A stretch of DNA of 64,000 bases from Megaleporinus macrocephalus (taxonomy: Eukaryota; Chordata; Actinopteri; Characiformes; Anostomidae). Every line of letters starts with the position of its first letter. Within the stretch, counting starts at the first letter, position 1. Position numbers and translations under genes: made by a program. The stretch spans positions 32,750,415 to 32,814,414 of the forward strand of contig CM038709.1 of assembly GCA_021613375.1 (NCBI GenBank), written 5' to 3'. Below, one piece after another: positions 1-58,005 of the stretch. The notes beneath the pieces are model-generated. The model searched no databases, had not been told where the DNA came from, and saw only the letters and a program-made list of their open reading frames with translations.

Positions 1-13754
<13,754 letters not shown>

Positions 13755-14959
13755 TTAGCACAAAGCTATAATATCGCTAGCTATTCAGATTAAATACTAG
13801 TCTCATTATGAATAGCACTTACTACTGTACATGTACAAGGCGTTAGTCTGCAAATTGATATGTTGTACTATTAAGTCTGCCTACAAATGTTACTATAAAA
13901 AAGTGGTCAGTGTGAAAATGTAGCTGACAGCTCTACAACACTCACAGATCTGTAAACTTAGGTAAGTACATCACTACCACAAATGATCCCAAACCTGAAA
14001 GAAAGAGTCTGATACAGGTATGCCTACACTGACATGCAAACAGAATGTAGAAAGCCCAAATTTAGATATCTCCCCATTGCAGCTGCACATTACAACATAA
14101 GAGCATGGCTCTGCACCAGACAGTATGTATTGTATTGCTGTATGGCCAATGTGGAGCACAATCAAGCACACAGAGAACACGAAACACTGTTCACTTCACA
14201 CAAATATACCGACTTACCTGCCGCAAAGATCATGCTTGATCTTCACCAATAAAAACACAGCTACAGCCAATCGATACTGAAGTTGCATAATACCATGAAG
14301 AAAGGGCCATTCTCACAGTGAACAATAATATACATGGATATCACACACTAACTGAAACAAAGCGCACATACCAACGGGAAAAGTAAAGCTGAAATTGCTC
14401 CAGCACTGCACATAACATGCGATCAGGCATACCCTGTAAATAACACACAACAGTTAGTCAACATGGCATATATGGTGTACCAACGTGTACAGTACGATTA
14501 TATCGACATATAATGTCCACCACATGAGACAAGGCATATATGCGACATGAGGTGTTCTGGACAGATGGGATCGCTGGGTCAAATAACTCACGGTCAGGCT
14601 CCTCATTGGTGCATTCATCCCCAGGATACAGAGGGGTGGAAACCAGCGTGAAAGATTAAAGACCAGTAGAGTCGGGAATCCTCCTGAAAAGCTATAGGAA
14701 AGATAGTATAGCAAAAAAGAGATACACTTGGTCTGTTCAAAGTCTACAGATAAAATGTAATGCTAGAATCACTAATACATATACAAAATATGATTACATC
14801 TTCATGGAGGCTCAATCAATTGGATGGCAACAAGTTATTAGAGTGGCTAACTTACATTCTAAAAACATCAACCTTTCCCATCTTTACCTTTACCAGTGTT
14901 TATCATCAAACTGGACTTCTACACACACATTTGTAAGTGCATGCCAGTCAAAGGACATA

Positions 14960-15800
14960 TCTTAGGACCTTAGAAAAACATTTGCCAGTGCTCATTAGAT
15001 TGGAAGAGGTTCCAGTACTATTTTTTCTGAAGTATTTTGATAGCACCAATACACTGTTAGTGTACAAATAGAGTAATTACAAATCCTTCTCAGGAGTGGT
15101 CATCCAACATGTTGAAATGATTCCAAAAATAAGGTCTATATAAATCCTATTTTATATAGCCTATTTTTATATAACCCACAAGGTAACATTTAAGTATCCA
15201 AGTATCCAGAATTTAAGTATCCATTAAGTCTCTCTTGATAAATATCATTGTTCATGAGTCCATAATTAGGATGAACACTGCATAAGAACCTCATTAAAAC
15301 TGAAATTTGGTGGAGGTAGTATCATGGATTGGATCCATTTTCCTGCTATTAGGCCAAAAAAGCTTGCCTTTATTTTACGGAGCTATGGACTTTGGTTTGT
15401 ATCAAGAAATTCTACAGATGAACATCAGGTTATTGATCCACAAATGTACTTTAACAGAAGGTGGGTCATGCAGTAAGGCAACAACCCTAAAAACACAGAA
15501 TAGAACGGATACAACTTAAATATTGTATTTTAGAATCAAGTCCAGACCTTGATGCAGTAAAAATATTGTGGCATGACCCAAAACATTAAGTTCATGCAAG
15601 AAACCAAAGACTTGAAGCAGGTCTATAGAGAAGAATAGGAAACTCCTCCAGGTTAATAGATGGCTGATCAATAGTTACAAGAACCGCTTGGATGAGGTTC
15701 AAGAGTATCACACCACTTAGTGAAGGCAGAGGTTCATATACTTTTGACAAGAAAGACATTGAATGTTACATTATTTTGTTTAGTAATGTAACAAAAATCT
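14960..15800 (+). mobile_element. decayed Tc1-like transposon remnant
   Basis: Plus-strand words typical of fish Tc1-like transposase genes appear in order: ATTTGGTGGAGGTAGTATCA (15304), GGTCATGCAGTAAGGCAACA (15464, the QQDN-type block), CAAGTCCAGACCTTGATGCA (15538, the SPDL block) and GGCATGACCCAAAACATTAA (15571). The frame is broken many times. Ends are not defined. Confidence 0.7.
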
Positions 15801-15878
15801 ATATAAACATTGTGTTACTGGGTTATTCTTTGTCTACTACCAATTTCACAACACATTTAGAAACGATACTGCACAAGT

Positions 15879-15883
<5 letters not shown>

Positions 15884-15949
<66 letters not shown>
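15884..15949. repeat. (TA)n microsatellite
   Basis: About 33 uninterrupted TA dinucleotides. Confidence 0.98.
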
Positions 15950-15952
<3 letters not shown>

Positions 15953-17915
15953 TCCATGTAAATCAATGCAGCCAAGATCACAAACCATGGAATCTATACA
16001 TTTAGAAAGCTAGAAGTCAGGTCTTTTTTTCAGACGTTTAACCAGTAGTTCAATAGCTATGTTCTAACAGCATCTACAAGTTTTTTAAACACTTAACGAA
16101 CAATAAAGATGTCCACAGATAATGTAAAAAGGGCAAACAGAAACCACTCTTGCCCCAGACCTTACAATATTATTAGGGTGTACTGTTTCAGGAACAGCAC
16201 TGGTATAGGTAGGAAAAAACAAAAAACAGTAACACACAAAGGAGTACGTTCACAAGTATGTTTCATTATTCACCCAACACCCAAGGCAAATCATTCGGTT
16301 CTTGCAAATTAAACTGCAAAGAACAATAATGGAAGCTGCATCCCCAAAGCTAAAGATACAGCACACAACATTATCTCTGATTTCTTAAAGCTGCACATTT
16401 CTTTGGAGACCTCTCTGTTGGAAATGTGTAACTGCATGAAACATGTAATGTCGGTTGTCCTTTTCCCCCAAACGGATGAATCTGATGTTTGCAAGCGCAG
16501 TGAAAGAGTTTTTAATGTGAAGCCAGTCAAATCTTGAAAAAGGCTGTGTCTTCCAAGAATGAATTATTTACTGTTGTTTTCAAACCTTTATCAGTATACT
16601 GTTGCTTTTGCATGTGAGACCTCAACATTGAGCTGGACCTTCTTTTCAAACCAGTACGTGTGACATTAATAAGTAAAGTCCTAGAAAAAAACTGGATTTT
16701 CTTTATTTTGTGAAAACCATGTGTTAGATTGTGCCTTGCACTCCCCTGCATAAGCACAAGTATTCTGGTTATATGATTCAGAAAGTTAAACCTTGTATGA
16801 GATTTAAAACAGCATTCCAAAAACAGAGCTAGCACCAAACTAACATGTTTACAGGCATTAATAACTAAATCTGTGCAAATTTGTTTACATGTTTTAATTA
16901 CATTTTAATATGAAACATTCCTAACATGCAAACATCTCATTCAACAGTAAACACATTTTGATTATGCAAAACAAGCACGGCAAAGGATGGAAGTGTCTCT
17001 AATAATCTAAAAATGGAAAGCAGGCAAACACTTTATTGCATTCAGAACACTCAGTACTTGTTGAGGGAGCTGAATCATACCATACACTTGATGAATTAGG
17101 CTGTACATATTGTTATTAGTGCATTTAAGGGTAATCAAATATCCACTACTTTGAGCTAGTGTATTTCATATAAAAAAAGCAAAAATGTATGCACAAAACA
17201 AAACAGGCCTTTGTTTTATCTTAGGCCACCTTTCTACCAACCTACTCAAAAAAGTTCCATATTGTCAAAAGCAATCTGCAAAATAGGCTTTAATTGCTAC
17301 ACATATGCATATGTTGGTATAGGTTTGAGGATGAGTGAAAACAAAATTATAGGGTGTATGTGCTATAAATGTGGGAGTAAATTGTAGAGAACTGCAATTA
17401 CTTTCACTTCTTGAGAAAGGACCTTTTCGCCAGAGGCAGGATGCAATCACTGGGCACATTAATGATAGCTGTGGGTATCCACTAGATTCTCAAACAAGCA
17501 TGGAGTAGTTTTAAATATGTAAAGGGTGCCATCCGGAATTATTGGTAAAAATTGTGTTCATGTTACACTCACAAAATATTTAAAAACTTTCAATCAAAAT
17601 TCATGACATCTTCCCAATAATTAATCAAATAGTCAATATTATTATTAAATCAACTTTAAATATAAATACATATTGTGAAAAAAAAATCTAGTTTTTTTTT
17701 CTTTGTGTATTTAGGAACTCTTACATAACATTATATTTTTCACTGGTGTTTAAATTTAGGGGACGTCTATGCCCAAAACCAATTTGGTTGTTAAAAAGTG
17801 CATTAAAGACACATGTATAAACATGTATTTCTCTACAATGGTGATACAGTGGCAGGATGCCTACAACACACACACAGTCACATATAGAGTAACAACTCAG
17901 CCTTACAGCAACCTG

Positions 17916-17918
<3 letters not shown>

Positions 17919-17976
<58 letters not shown>
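17919..17976. repeat. (TA)n microsatellite
   Basis: About 29 TA dinucleotides, abutting the left end of a hAT-like element. Confidence 0.98.
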
Positions 17977-17979
<3 letters not shown>

Positions 17980-18704
17980 GGCTGGGGCGACACGTCGGCG
18001 TAATCAATTATGAAATTACATTGATTAGCATAACGTGCGTCAATGCATTGCAAAAATGGCCGCGCCTACTAAAAGCATGGATTTACCTGAAGCGTAAGCT
18101 GCAGCTACGAGCAATCTCTCAATGCCATCTAAAGTTGTGGGAACATTTCACATGAAAACACAACAGTGTGGTGTTCTGTCAGCTGTGCACAGTGGAGATG
18201 GCTGATCACAACAGTACAACTGCTATACACGAGCACTTGAAGCGCAAACATCCCATAACGCTTTGTCAACACAGCAGCAAGACAACACCTGTTTACTTGT
18301 TTTTCTTATCGTAGAATATTATTTTAAGATTAACACATGTAACATGTTTCTTTCAGTAGTAGTCACTTAATTTCTTAATCATCCAGTGTAGATACCTATG
18401 GCTGTAATCAATACTGCAGGAGCTTTAAAACACACATAGCTGGTTTTCAAATGGCTGTCTGCAACATATAGTCCACAAACTGTCCGATTTCTTGTGTAGG
18501 AGGTGTGTAGGCTCTGATGGCCATGCGTTTTCCTTGTGCTTTATACATATATATGGTTACAAATCCATAACAAAATCATACAAATGTTAGTTTCTAACAC
18601 ACTCACATTACCGTAATCTAAAAATTAAAAAAATGTCCTTAGAGTAATCGACTAATCAAAAAAAGATTAATCGATTAAGAAATTAATCGTTAGATGCAGC
18701 CCTT
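17977..18704 (+). mobile_element. non-autonomous hAT-like (ZBED-type) element
   Basis: The ends are TAGGGCTGGGGCG at the left and GATGCAGCCCTT at the right, which are imperfect inverted copies of an AGGGCTG terminus. They carry subterminal ATTAATCGATTA-type words typical of fish hAT elements. The flanks 17969-17976 and 18705-18712 are both ATATATAT, an 8-bp duplication, although it lies in a TA array and so proves little. A plus-strand piece reading as EHLKRKHP near 18222-18248 is a remnant of a BED zinc finger. Confidence 0.7.
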
Positions 18705-19791
18705 ATATATATGTTTTTCAGCAAAACGTTGTCTCAAAACTATTAGAAAACAATGCTTCGGACAACCGACAATAACTGAAACAGTTTAACAGGTTTCTAT
18801 GATGCAGCCTGAGGATGTCTCACCACCACTGTGAACAACTGTGGCTCGCATATTTGCTCCAGAGCTTTTCATATCAAATCACTCTGAATGATGTGGTATG
18901 ACAACATAAAGACACTTCCCATTTAAACAGGCCTGGATGCTGAATACTGCTTGAGGTCACCAAGTCTTCGAACCTAGGAATAAGCCGCACCTTGGAAGAT
19001 GGAAGATGGCCTCATGTTCGGCCAGTGTTTCTCACCAGCTCTGAAGGTCCATCGCCCTGCACATTTCGGTGTTTTCCTTCCTAAAGCCCACCCACTTCTA
19101 CACAGTAAAAGTGTGTTTGGGAGCAGGGAAATCTCTAAAAGCTGCAGGGCAGCGCGCTTCCAAGGCCAGGCTACTCTAAAGGAAAAGGCCCCATGAAAAC
19201 GACTTCGACTGACGTCGAAACTGAAAACGGCGCTTTCAATCTAACACGTTTAAACACGGCATCAATCCAGACCTGTACATTATCACCACACCAGAAACAG
19301 CCGGTCACGAGTACGCAACATTCTACATCATGTCTGGCGCACATATAACACTTATATAAAGGATATTAAACCTAAAAGAGGAGCAGAACATGTACAGACA
19401 CAGAAAATCCCCTCTCCCCACTCAGCCTCATCTGCTTCAGCACGGTTACTATGGTAACAGATGAGAACAGGGCTGCCATAGGCTCGAGGCAGGAAAAAAA
19501 TATATAACGTTTAATATAAACAAATCTGACAATACAAAAAACATATACCCATTTCCTAAAGGGCAGTTCTTATATACGGTAGAGACGCGGGTGACAAGCG
19601 TGGTAAACGTCTCTATTATCGTTGTAATATAGTACGGTGGCCTAGTCTGAGCTTAGCCACTTCCTGCTAACCATCCAGCTCGAGATGTAAACAGCCGAAA
19701 AAACCGTCAACATGTCGCTTCTGGACAGCTAAGATGCAGATTCACGCGTCAGAGCGGCTAAACAGCTGCTAAAAAACGTCGAATGGCTTAC

Positions 19792-19960
19792 CTGTGGGTG
19801 GTTTTGTGGCCGTCAGTGCGCCGCTGAGTCCATGTTTTCCTGGTACGCCGGTAGGATTGAGCTCCGGTTAAAGCAGCAGAGCGGCTACTGCAGCGGGCGC
19901 GCGCCTCAGTGCTCAGCAGCAGCAGCGACATGAGCGCTCAGGCCGCAGAGTCGCTGTGCA
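19792..19960 (-). other. nalcn: probable non-coding first exon (5'UTR) of nalcn
   Basis: A CpG-rich block on the minus strand ends at 19792 with the consensus donor CACAG/GTAAGCC. It lies 6.1 kb upstream of the first coding exon, whose acceptor requires an upstream exon. Mammalian NALCN also has a non-coding first exon. The upstream limit (19960) is only an estimate because no TSS motif is evident. It contains one short upstream ATG (19833-19831). The assignment rests on the donor, the base composition and the position, not on similarity. Confidence 0.55.
19813..19833 (-). other. possible upstream ORF in nalcn exon 1
   Basis: Within the presumed 5'UTR, an ATG at 19833-19831 opens a six-codon reading frame (MDSAAH) that stops with TGA at 19815-19813, before the splice donor. 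If the TSS lies upstream of it, this short uORF would be in every spliced transcript and could damp translation. Function is inferred only. Confidence 0.3.
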
Positions 19961-20331
19961 GTAAACACACACGGGACGCAGCGACGAGCTGCTTACACAC
20001 CACTTGTTTCTGAAGGAAAAGATTTTGTCTAGGTTTCTAAATGGGTTCTGGGCGATATCATATGATACCCCTATTTCTAACTCCGAAGGAATTAAATTAT
20101 AATAAATCAATTTTAACAGGCTTCGAAAATCAAGCACACGGTGCATCACCGCTCGTTTACGCTATACATTTAAGTATACGGAGCAATTTGAGTGATATCT
20201 GTCTTTCCAGGTTACATTACTTTGTTTGCTAGTTGAGTTGTACTGAAAATGTTATAGTACATACAGGACGCGTTCAGTTTGAAACCATCATCCCGTGTGA
20301 ACATCAGCCAAACGGACTGTAGGAATCACTT

Positions 20332-20634
20332 TTAACTCTTTGATGCACAAGCAAACATCATGGGTTAAACGTGTTCATTACCCATGTTACTTTATGTATT
20401 GCATATTGTATTGAGTATCTCTTTGGTATTTGTTGAAATCGGTTTATTGTAATATTTAATGTTCCAAGTGTTCATTAAAATGTTTGTTTTTGATAACCTT
20501 AAGTCGATATTTTTATTCTTATTTATTCTTACAAATAATTTCTGTAAATATGCTCCTGGCTGCAAACGTCTACACATGTCAGTAGTTCATAAGTGTTAAT
20601 GCTGCCTCATGTTGTGTGTTAGAAGGGCAGTGAT
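20332..20634. mobile_element. piggyBac-like MITE, second copy
   Basis: It starts TTAACTCTTTGATGCACAAG (20332-20351). Its next about 190 bp aligns with the reverse complement of the right half of the 12189-12910 element, sharing words such as GAGTATCT, GAAATC(A/G)GTTTATT and TTTTTGAT(A/T)ACCTTAA. The other end, near AGAAGGGCAG (20621-20630), is degraded. It carries no SINE. Confidence 0.65.
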
Positions 20635-20989
20635 AAATTATTTTTGTTAACAAAAAAAGCATTAAATGGTTAATTGCTTACAGTGTTGAACTTCATTCAA
20701 CAGTATTATAAAAAAGTACAAGAGGTAAAAGATGAGTCTAACCATTAAATAATTTTTCCCTCAGATGTATGCTTGTCACAAATCTTACAACCCTTTAACA
20801 TCCTTACAAGTGAAATCAAAGTGAAGCATATTCCCAATCATATTTTAAAGATCACCTGAGCAATTAGGAACTCTTAAATGGTCAGCCAGGATGTCCTATT
20901 TTACCGGGGTGAAACACATGCCTAAGTTTTCTACACTTCAACTAAAACCAGACACTACAGCTAATTTATACTCTCTGGTGTGGAAACAG

Positions 20990-21890
20990 AAACTTGTGTC
21001 TCCAGTTTGTTGGTTTTTGTTTAATTTTGAAAACATTTGTTGTTCTTTTGCAGTATTCTTATGAATTGATTTGGCAGCATAGTAGTTTTTACATACCAAT
21101 TAATGTGGTTTTGGATGTAGCTTTAGTCATCCAGCACTACACAAAAAAACAGAGCTATGACAAGCAACAAAAGATTGTTGAGCTGTACAAATCAGGAGAA
21201 GCCTTCAAAGAAAATAGCTGAACAGTTTGAGTTTACCTGAAGTTACTGGAACTTGAAGTGAGATGGTGTTCTATGATTAGATGAAAACAGAAATAGAGCT
21301 TTTTGCAACAAACACCAGCACTGGGTTTGACACAGACACAAAAATAGCCATATAGAAAAGTAAGGTAGTGCATCTGTGATGTTCTGGTGGTGTTTCTCTT
21401 CCAAAGACTCTGAAAAGTTTGTTTGGATACATTATATGCTGAACCCAATTAGGTTCTGGCAGATCAAAACTCAACTTGTCCAGAATTATTTGCCATTTTC
21501 ATCTCAGTTCCCTGATTTAAACCCCGTAGATGAGCTGGAGAGGAGAGTCAACAAACATGGACCTTGGAATTTTAAGGACTGGAAAGATTCTCAGATTTCT
21601 CAGTTCCCTTTGGCATGTGTTCGCCAGCATCATGACTCTACAAAGTATTTAATGAAATACTTTACTTTAATACAAGAGTGTGGCACACATTGATTTGAGG
21701 AAAATATCATTACTGTCAAAGTTCACACAATTAAAAAAGCAGCTACTGCGTTCAAGTGACATAGAAAAATAAAAATAGACCATAGATGTATGTTTTCCCT
21801 TGGACAGGACAAGCATGTAAGTTTGTTTTGTATAGCCTGTTTTGCTTATGTTTTCAAGAGGTGCCAATACTTGTGGAGGACACTGTATGC
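20990..21890 (+). mobile_element. decayed Tc1-like transposon remnant
   Basis: Plus-strand coding remnants include ATTGTTGAGCTGTACAAATC (21173), a region corresponding to the first catalytic block at 21260-21300, QFPDLNPVDELERRV read from 21506-21550, and the family tail GTGCCAATACTTGTGGAGGA (21861). Frame breaks are frequent, and the 5' terminus is not identified. Confidence 0.75.
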
Positions 21891-22029
21891 AGTGGATAGA
21901 GTATTTTTGCACATCATACACTGACACTGCAGTCACCTGAGGAATTTCTGCTTCACTGTTTTTCCTGATTTTCCAAAATTCAGCTCTAGCAATGGAGACC
22001 TAGTGTCCAGCACCAATTAAAACACTAGT

Positions 22030-22430
22030 TAGTTAGCTGTTGCTGCACAGTTTGTGTTAGTTATCTTCTAGTCCTTCATCAGTGGTCATGATGCTGTTAA
22101 TGGATTATTCTCAGTCCAGCACTAAGGTGTTTAAAAATTCCAACAGCACTGTTGTGTCGTCACCATACATCAGTGCAACACTTACCACCACCACGTCAGT
22201 GTCACTGCAGTGCTGAGAAAGATCCTCTATCCAAATAATACCTGCTCTGTGGTGGTCCTGTGGCGCTGTTGACCACTGAAGAACAAGGTAAAAGGACATT
22301 AACAAAATATACAGAAAAGCAGATGGACTACAGTCTGTAACTGCAGAGCTACAAAGTTCACATGGAACCGATAAAAAGGACAGTGTAGAGCGTACTAAAA
22401 TCAGCACATGGCTGTAACAACACACTTTAA
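22030..22430. mobile_element. half copy of the long palindromic MITE
   Basis: This aligns with the right arm of the 761-bp palindrome at 32880-33640, sharing CTTCATCAGTGGTCA, TTATTCTCAGTCCAGCA, GTCAGTGTCACTGCAGTGCT and TCTGTGGTGGTCCTGT in the same order. The left arm is missing, so it is a truncated or partly deleted copy. The minisatellite starts about 35 bp further right. Confidence 0.75.
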
Positions 22431-22465
22431 ATAAGAACTCAATAAATTACTTTTTTACAAACAGT

Positions 22466-24440
22466 TCTTGCTAAAGCCTGAGTATACTGATAAACAATGT
22501 GATGATGTGTTATTAACCTTAGTGTTACTGAGCACTGCTAAAGCCTGAGTATACTGATAAACAATGTGATGATGTGTTATTAACCTTAGTGTTACTGAGC
22601 ACTGCTAAAGCCTGAGTATACTGATAAACAATGTGTTGTGTTATTAACCTTAGTGTTACTGAGCACTGCTAAAGCCTGAGTATACTCATAAACAGTGTGA
22701 TGATGTGTTATTAACCTTAGTGTTACTGAGCACTGCTAAAGCCTGAGTATACTGATAAACAATGTGATGATGTGTTATTAACCTTAGTGTTAATGAGCAC
22801 TGCTAAAGCCTGAGTAGACTGATAAACAATGTGATGATGTGTTATTAACCTTAGTGTTACTGAGCACTGCTAAAACCTGAGTAGACTGATAAACAATGTG
22901 ATGATGTGTTATTAACCTTAGTGTTACTGAGCACTGCTAAAGCCGGAGTAGACTGATAAACAATGTGATGATGTGTTATTAACCTTAGTGTTACTGAGCA
23001 CTGCTAAAGCCTGAGTAGACTGATAAACAATGTGATGTGTTATTAACCTTAGTGTTACTGAGCACTGCTAAAGCCTGAGTATACTGATAAACAATGTGAT
23101 GATGTGTTATTAACCTTAGTGTTACTGAGCACTGCTAAAGCCTGAGTATACTGATAAACAATGTGATGATGTGTTATTAACCCTAGTGTTACTGAGCACT
23201 GCTAAAGCCGGAGTAGACTGATAAACAATGTGATGATGTGTTATTAACCTTAGTGTTACTGAGCACTGCTAAAGCCTGAGTAGACTGATAAACAATGTGA
23301 TGATGTGTTATTAACCTTAGTGTTACTGAGCACTGCTAAAGCCTGAGTAGACTGATAAACAATGTGATGATGTGTTATTAACCTCAGTGTTACTGAGCAC
23401 TGCTAAAGCCTGAGTATACTGATAAACAATGTGATGATGTGTTATTAAGCTTGGTGTTACTGAGCACTTCTAAAGCCTGAGTATACTGATAAACAATGTG
23501 ATGATGTGTTATTAACCTCAGTGTTACTGAGCACTGCTAAAGCCTGAGTAGACTGATAAACAATGTGATGTGTTATTAACCTTAGTGTTACTGAGCACTG
23601 CTAAAGCCTGAGTAGACTGATAAACAATGTGATGATGTGTTATTAACCTTAGTGTTACTGAGCACTGCTAAAGCCTGAGTAGACTGATAAACAATGTGAT
23701 GTGTTATTAACCGTAGTGTTACTGAGCACTGCTAAAGCCTGAGTATACTGATAAACAATGTGATGATGTGTTATTAACCGTAGTGTTACTGAGCTCTGCT
23801 AAAGCCTGAGTATACTGATAAACAATGTGTTGTGTTATTAACCTTAGTGTTACTGAGCACTGCTAAAGCCTGAGTATACTCATAAACAGTGTGATGATGT
23901 GTTATTAACCTTAGTGTTACTGAGCTCTGCTAAAGCCTGAGTAGACTGATAAACAATGTGATGATGTGTTATTAACCTTAGTGTTACTGAGCTCTGCTAA
24001 AGCCTGAGTAGACTGATAAACAATGTGATGATGTGTTATTAACCTTAGTGTTAATGAGCACTGCTAAAGCCTGAGTAGACTGATAAACAATGTGATGTGT
24101 TATTAACCTTAGTGTTACTGAGCACTGCTAAAGACTGAGTATACTGATAAACAATGTGATGATGTGTTATTAACCTTAGTGTTACTGAGCACTGCTAAAG
24201 CCTGAGTATACTGATAAACAATGTGTTGTGTTATTAACCTTAGTGTTACTGAGCACTGCTAAAGCCTGAGTACACTCATAAACAGTGTGATGATGTGTTA
24301 TTAACCTTAGTGTTACTGAGCTCTGCTAAAGCCTGAGTAGACTGATAAACAATGTGATGTGTTATTAACCTTAGTGTTACTGAGCACTGCTAAAGACTGA
24401 GTCGACTGATATACAATGTGATGATGATAAACAATGTGAT
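22466..24440. repeat. minisatellite, about 30 units of 61-67 bp
   Basis: The unit begins GCTAAAGCCTGAGTATACTG, runs through AAACAATGTGATGATGTG and ends TTAGTGTTACTGAGCACT. I count about 30 starts. Shorter 64- and 61-bp variants lack one GAT triplet or carry TGTTGTG. Units differ at a few positions (TATAC/TAGAC, GCACT/GCTCT). A two-unit combination (TGTTGTG unit, then a CATAAACAGTG unit) recurs three times, at about 22603, 23805 and 24195, pointing to multi-unit duplications. Confidence 0.98.
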
Positions 24441-24934
24441 GATTAGTATGTACCAGTAGTTGTGCTTGTTTTTGTTGGTTTTGAATGGAGCACATTTCCA
24501 GTAAAAGCTATTCCGTTCATTAATAGACCCTATTTGTATACCTTTGCAGAACTGATTGCTGTTATTTACTCATTACTGTGAACCTGTTGTTCCTGTTTTA
24601 TAACAGTCTGCTGATTGGATTCACAGAGTACACATAAAGACAGATGCATGAAGAAAGTGTACAAGGGGAGAGGTTATTACAAAATCATCTGTCCAAACAA
24701 CTGTTTCAAATTATGTCTTCCACTGGTGGCTACGTTTTCCTTTTTGGCAAGTTAGCTCCCAGCCCAGCTCCTGCCTTTGTAGCAGGAGTCAGAACTAATC
24801 AAAGGCACTTGCATGTAGAGCGCTATTGGCCTCCGAAGAGCTTGAGCCAGTTTTGGCCAGCCCGCTCTCCCTCTGTTTGGGAAGTGGAAATTCCTGAAGG
24901 CATTTCACTTCAGGTTTCGTGTGGGGATCTAAAC

Positions 24935-56983
<32,049 letters not shown>

Positions 56984-57690
56984 GTGTGTGTGTTTTTTTT
57001 TCTCAGGAACACTTTTTCCACCATCATGATTCTGATAAAGCAGCTAACAGAGGTGCTAGTGCAATGATTCTGCAATGTTATTGCAGGGTTTACATTAGCA
57101 GGGGTTTTCCTGAGCTGAGCTGTGTATGGCTGAGTGCCTCATTCCAGCCTCTCACAGCATAAGTAACTTCTTCTGACGAGTATAGATGAGAACAGGACAC
57201 CTTTTGGCTTCGTTCCCAGGCTATTGCTGGGAGGAAAGGAGAAAAGTAAGAAAGAGGGATGCAAGGAAAGAAGGATCTTCCAGGGAGTCACATTGAAATT
57301 GATTACAGCACACCAGTGAAGGAGTGAAGGAGTTGGTAAGTGGTTCATGGCCTGCTCTTGATCACATAGCTGAATTACTAGCTGTGGCCAAATGCTGTGC
57401 CCACTGTCATCAAGCTTCATCAGATATGACTACAATACCACTCTTCATTAAGTGTGATGTGGATCAATTATAATAATGATAATAATCATCATCATCGTCA
57501 TCATCATCATAATGAGTAACACATTTATTTAGTCACCATCCGTAATGGCCAGGTTGGTGGGGCAGGATACATGTGCTGAGCCGCTTTAATGGGACAGTCC
57601 AACATTCACAGTAATCACAGACAAGGGTTAGTACACCTGCAGGCAAGAGCAAGCCTGAATACATTTATGATTAGTAACCCGAAGAGCGTT

Positions 57691-58005
57691 GGCGGCCCGG
57701 TGGTGTAGGGGTTAGTACTGTCACCTCACAGCAAGACGATCCAGCTTGGATTCCAGGCCATTCTGTGTGTAGTTTGCATGTTCTCCCTGTGCTTGAGTGG
57801 GCTTCCTTCGGGTGCTCCGGTTTCCTCCCACAGTCCAAAGACATGCACATAGGTGTGAGTGTGTGCGTGAGTAAATGTTAGCCTTGCGACAGACTGGCAA
57901 ACTGTCCATGGTGTACCCTGCCTTTGCCCGATGACGCTGGGATTGGCTCCAGCTCCCCCATGACCCCGACTAGCGGGATAAAGCGGCAGATAATTGATGG
58001 ATGGA
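57691..58005 (+). mobile_element. tRNA-derived SINE, copy 3
   Basis: The head GGTGGTGTAGGGGTTAGTAC (57699) is followed by CTCACAGCAAGACGATCCAG and the shared body (TCCTCCCACAGTCCAAAGAC, GGGATTGGCTCCAGC), ending in GATGGATGG. It keeps the middle region that copy 1 lost. Confidence 0.85.

Larger units (their letters stand above)
19560..20000 (-). promoter_or_regulatory. CpG-rich promoter region of nalcn
   Basis: The surrounding DNA is AT-rich and CpG-poor, but here CpG dinucleotides cluster, for example in the GCGGGCGCGCGCC stretch near 19895 and in repeated ACGTC/GACGTC-like words. No recognisable transposon interrupts the block. It sits at the 5' end of the presumed first exon, which fits a CpG-island promoter. 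No TATA box is evident. Confidence 0.5.
20000..24934. other. interval between the nalcn and itgbl1 5' ends
   Basis: The roughly 5-kb divergent interval is mostly repeats: a piggyBac-like MITE (20332-20634), a Tc1-like remnant (about 20990-21890), half of a palindromic element (22030-22430) and a 2-kb minisatellite (22466-24440). Only 20000-20330 and 24440-24934 look free of repeats. The latter should hold the itgbl1 promoter and 5'UTR, but no CpG cluster or firm TATA box is visible there. Confidence 0.7.

Noticed and set aside
15692..15961. Open frames crossing TA arrays (also near 17769, 28663 and 58635)
   Set aside because: Their runs of Ile-Tyr are translations of microsatellites with no other support.
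24644..24934. Using ATG 24644 as the itgbl1 start
   Set aside because: The extension has no ITGBL1 similarity and would place the signal sequence internally; ATG 24935 fits a secreted protein.
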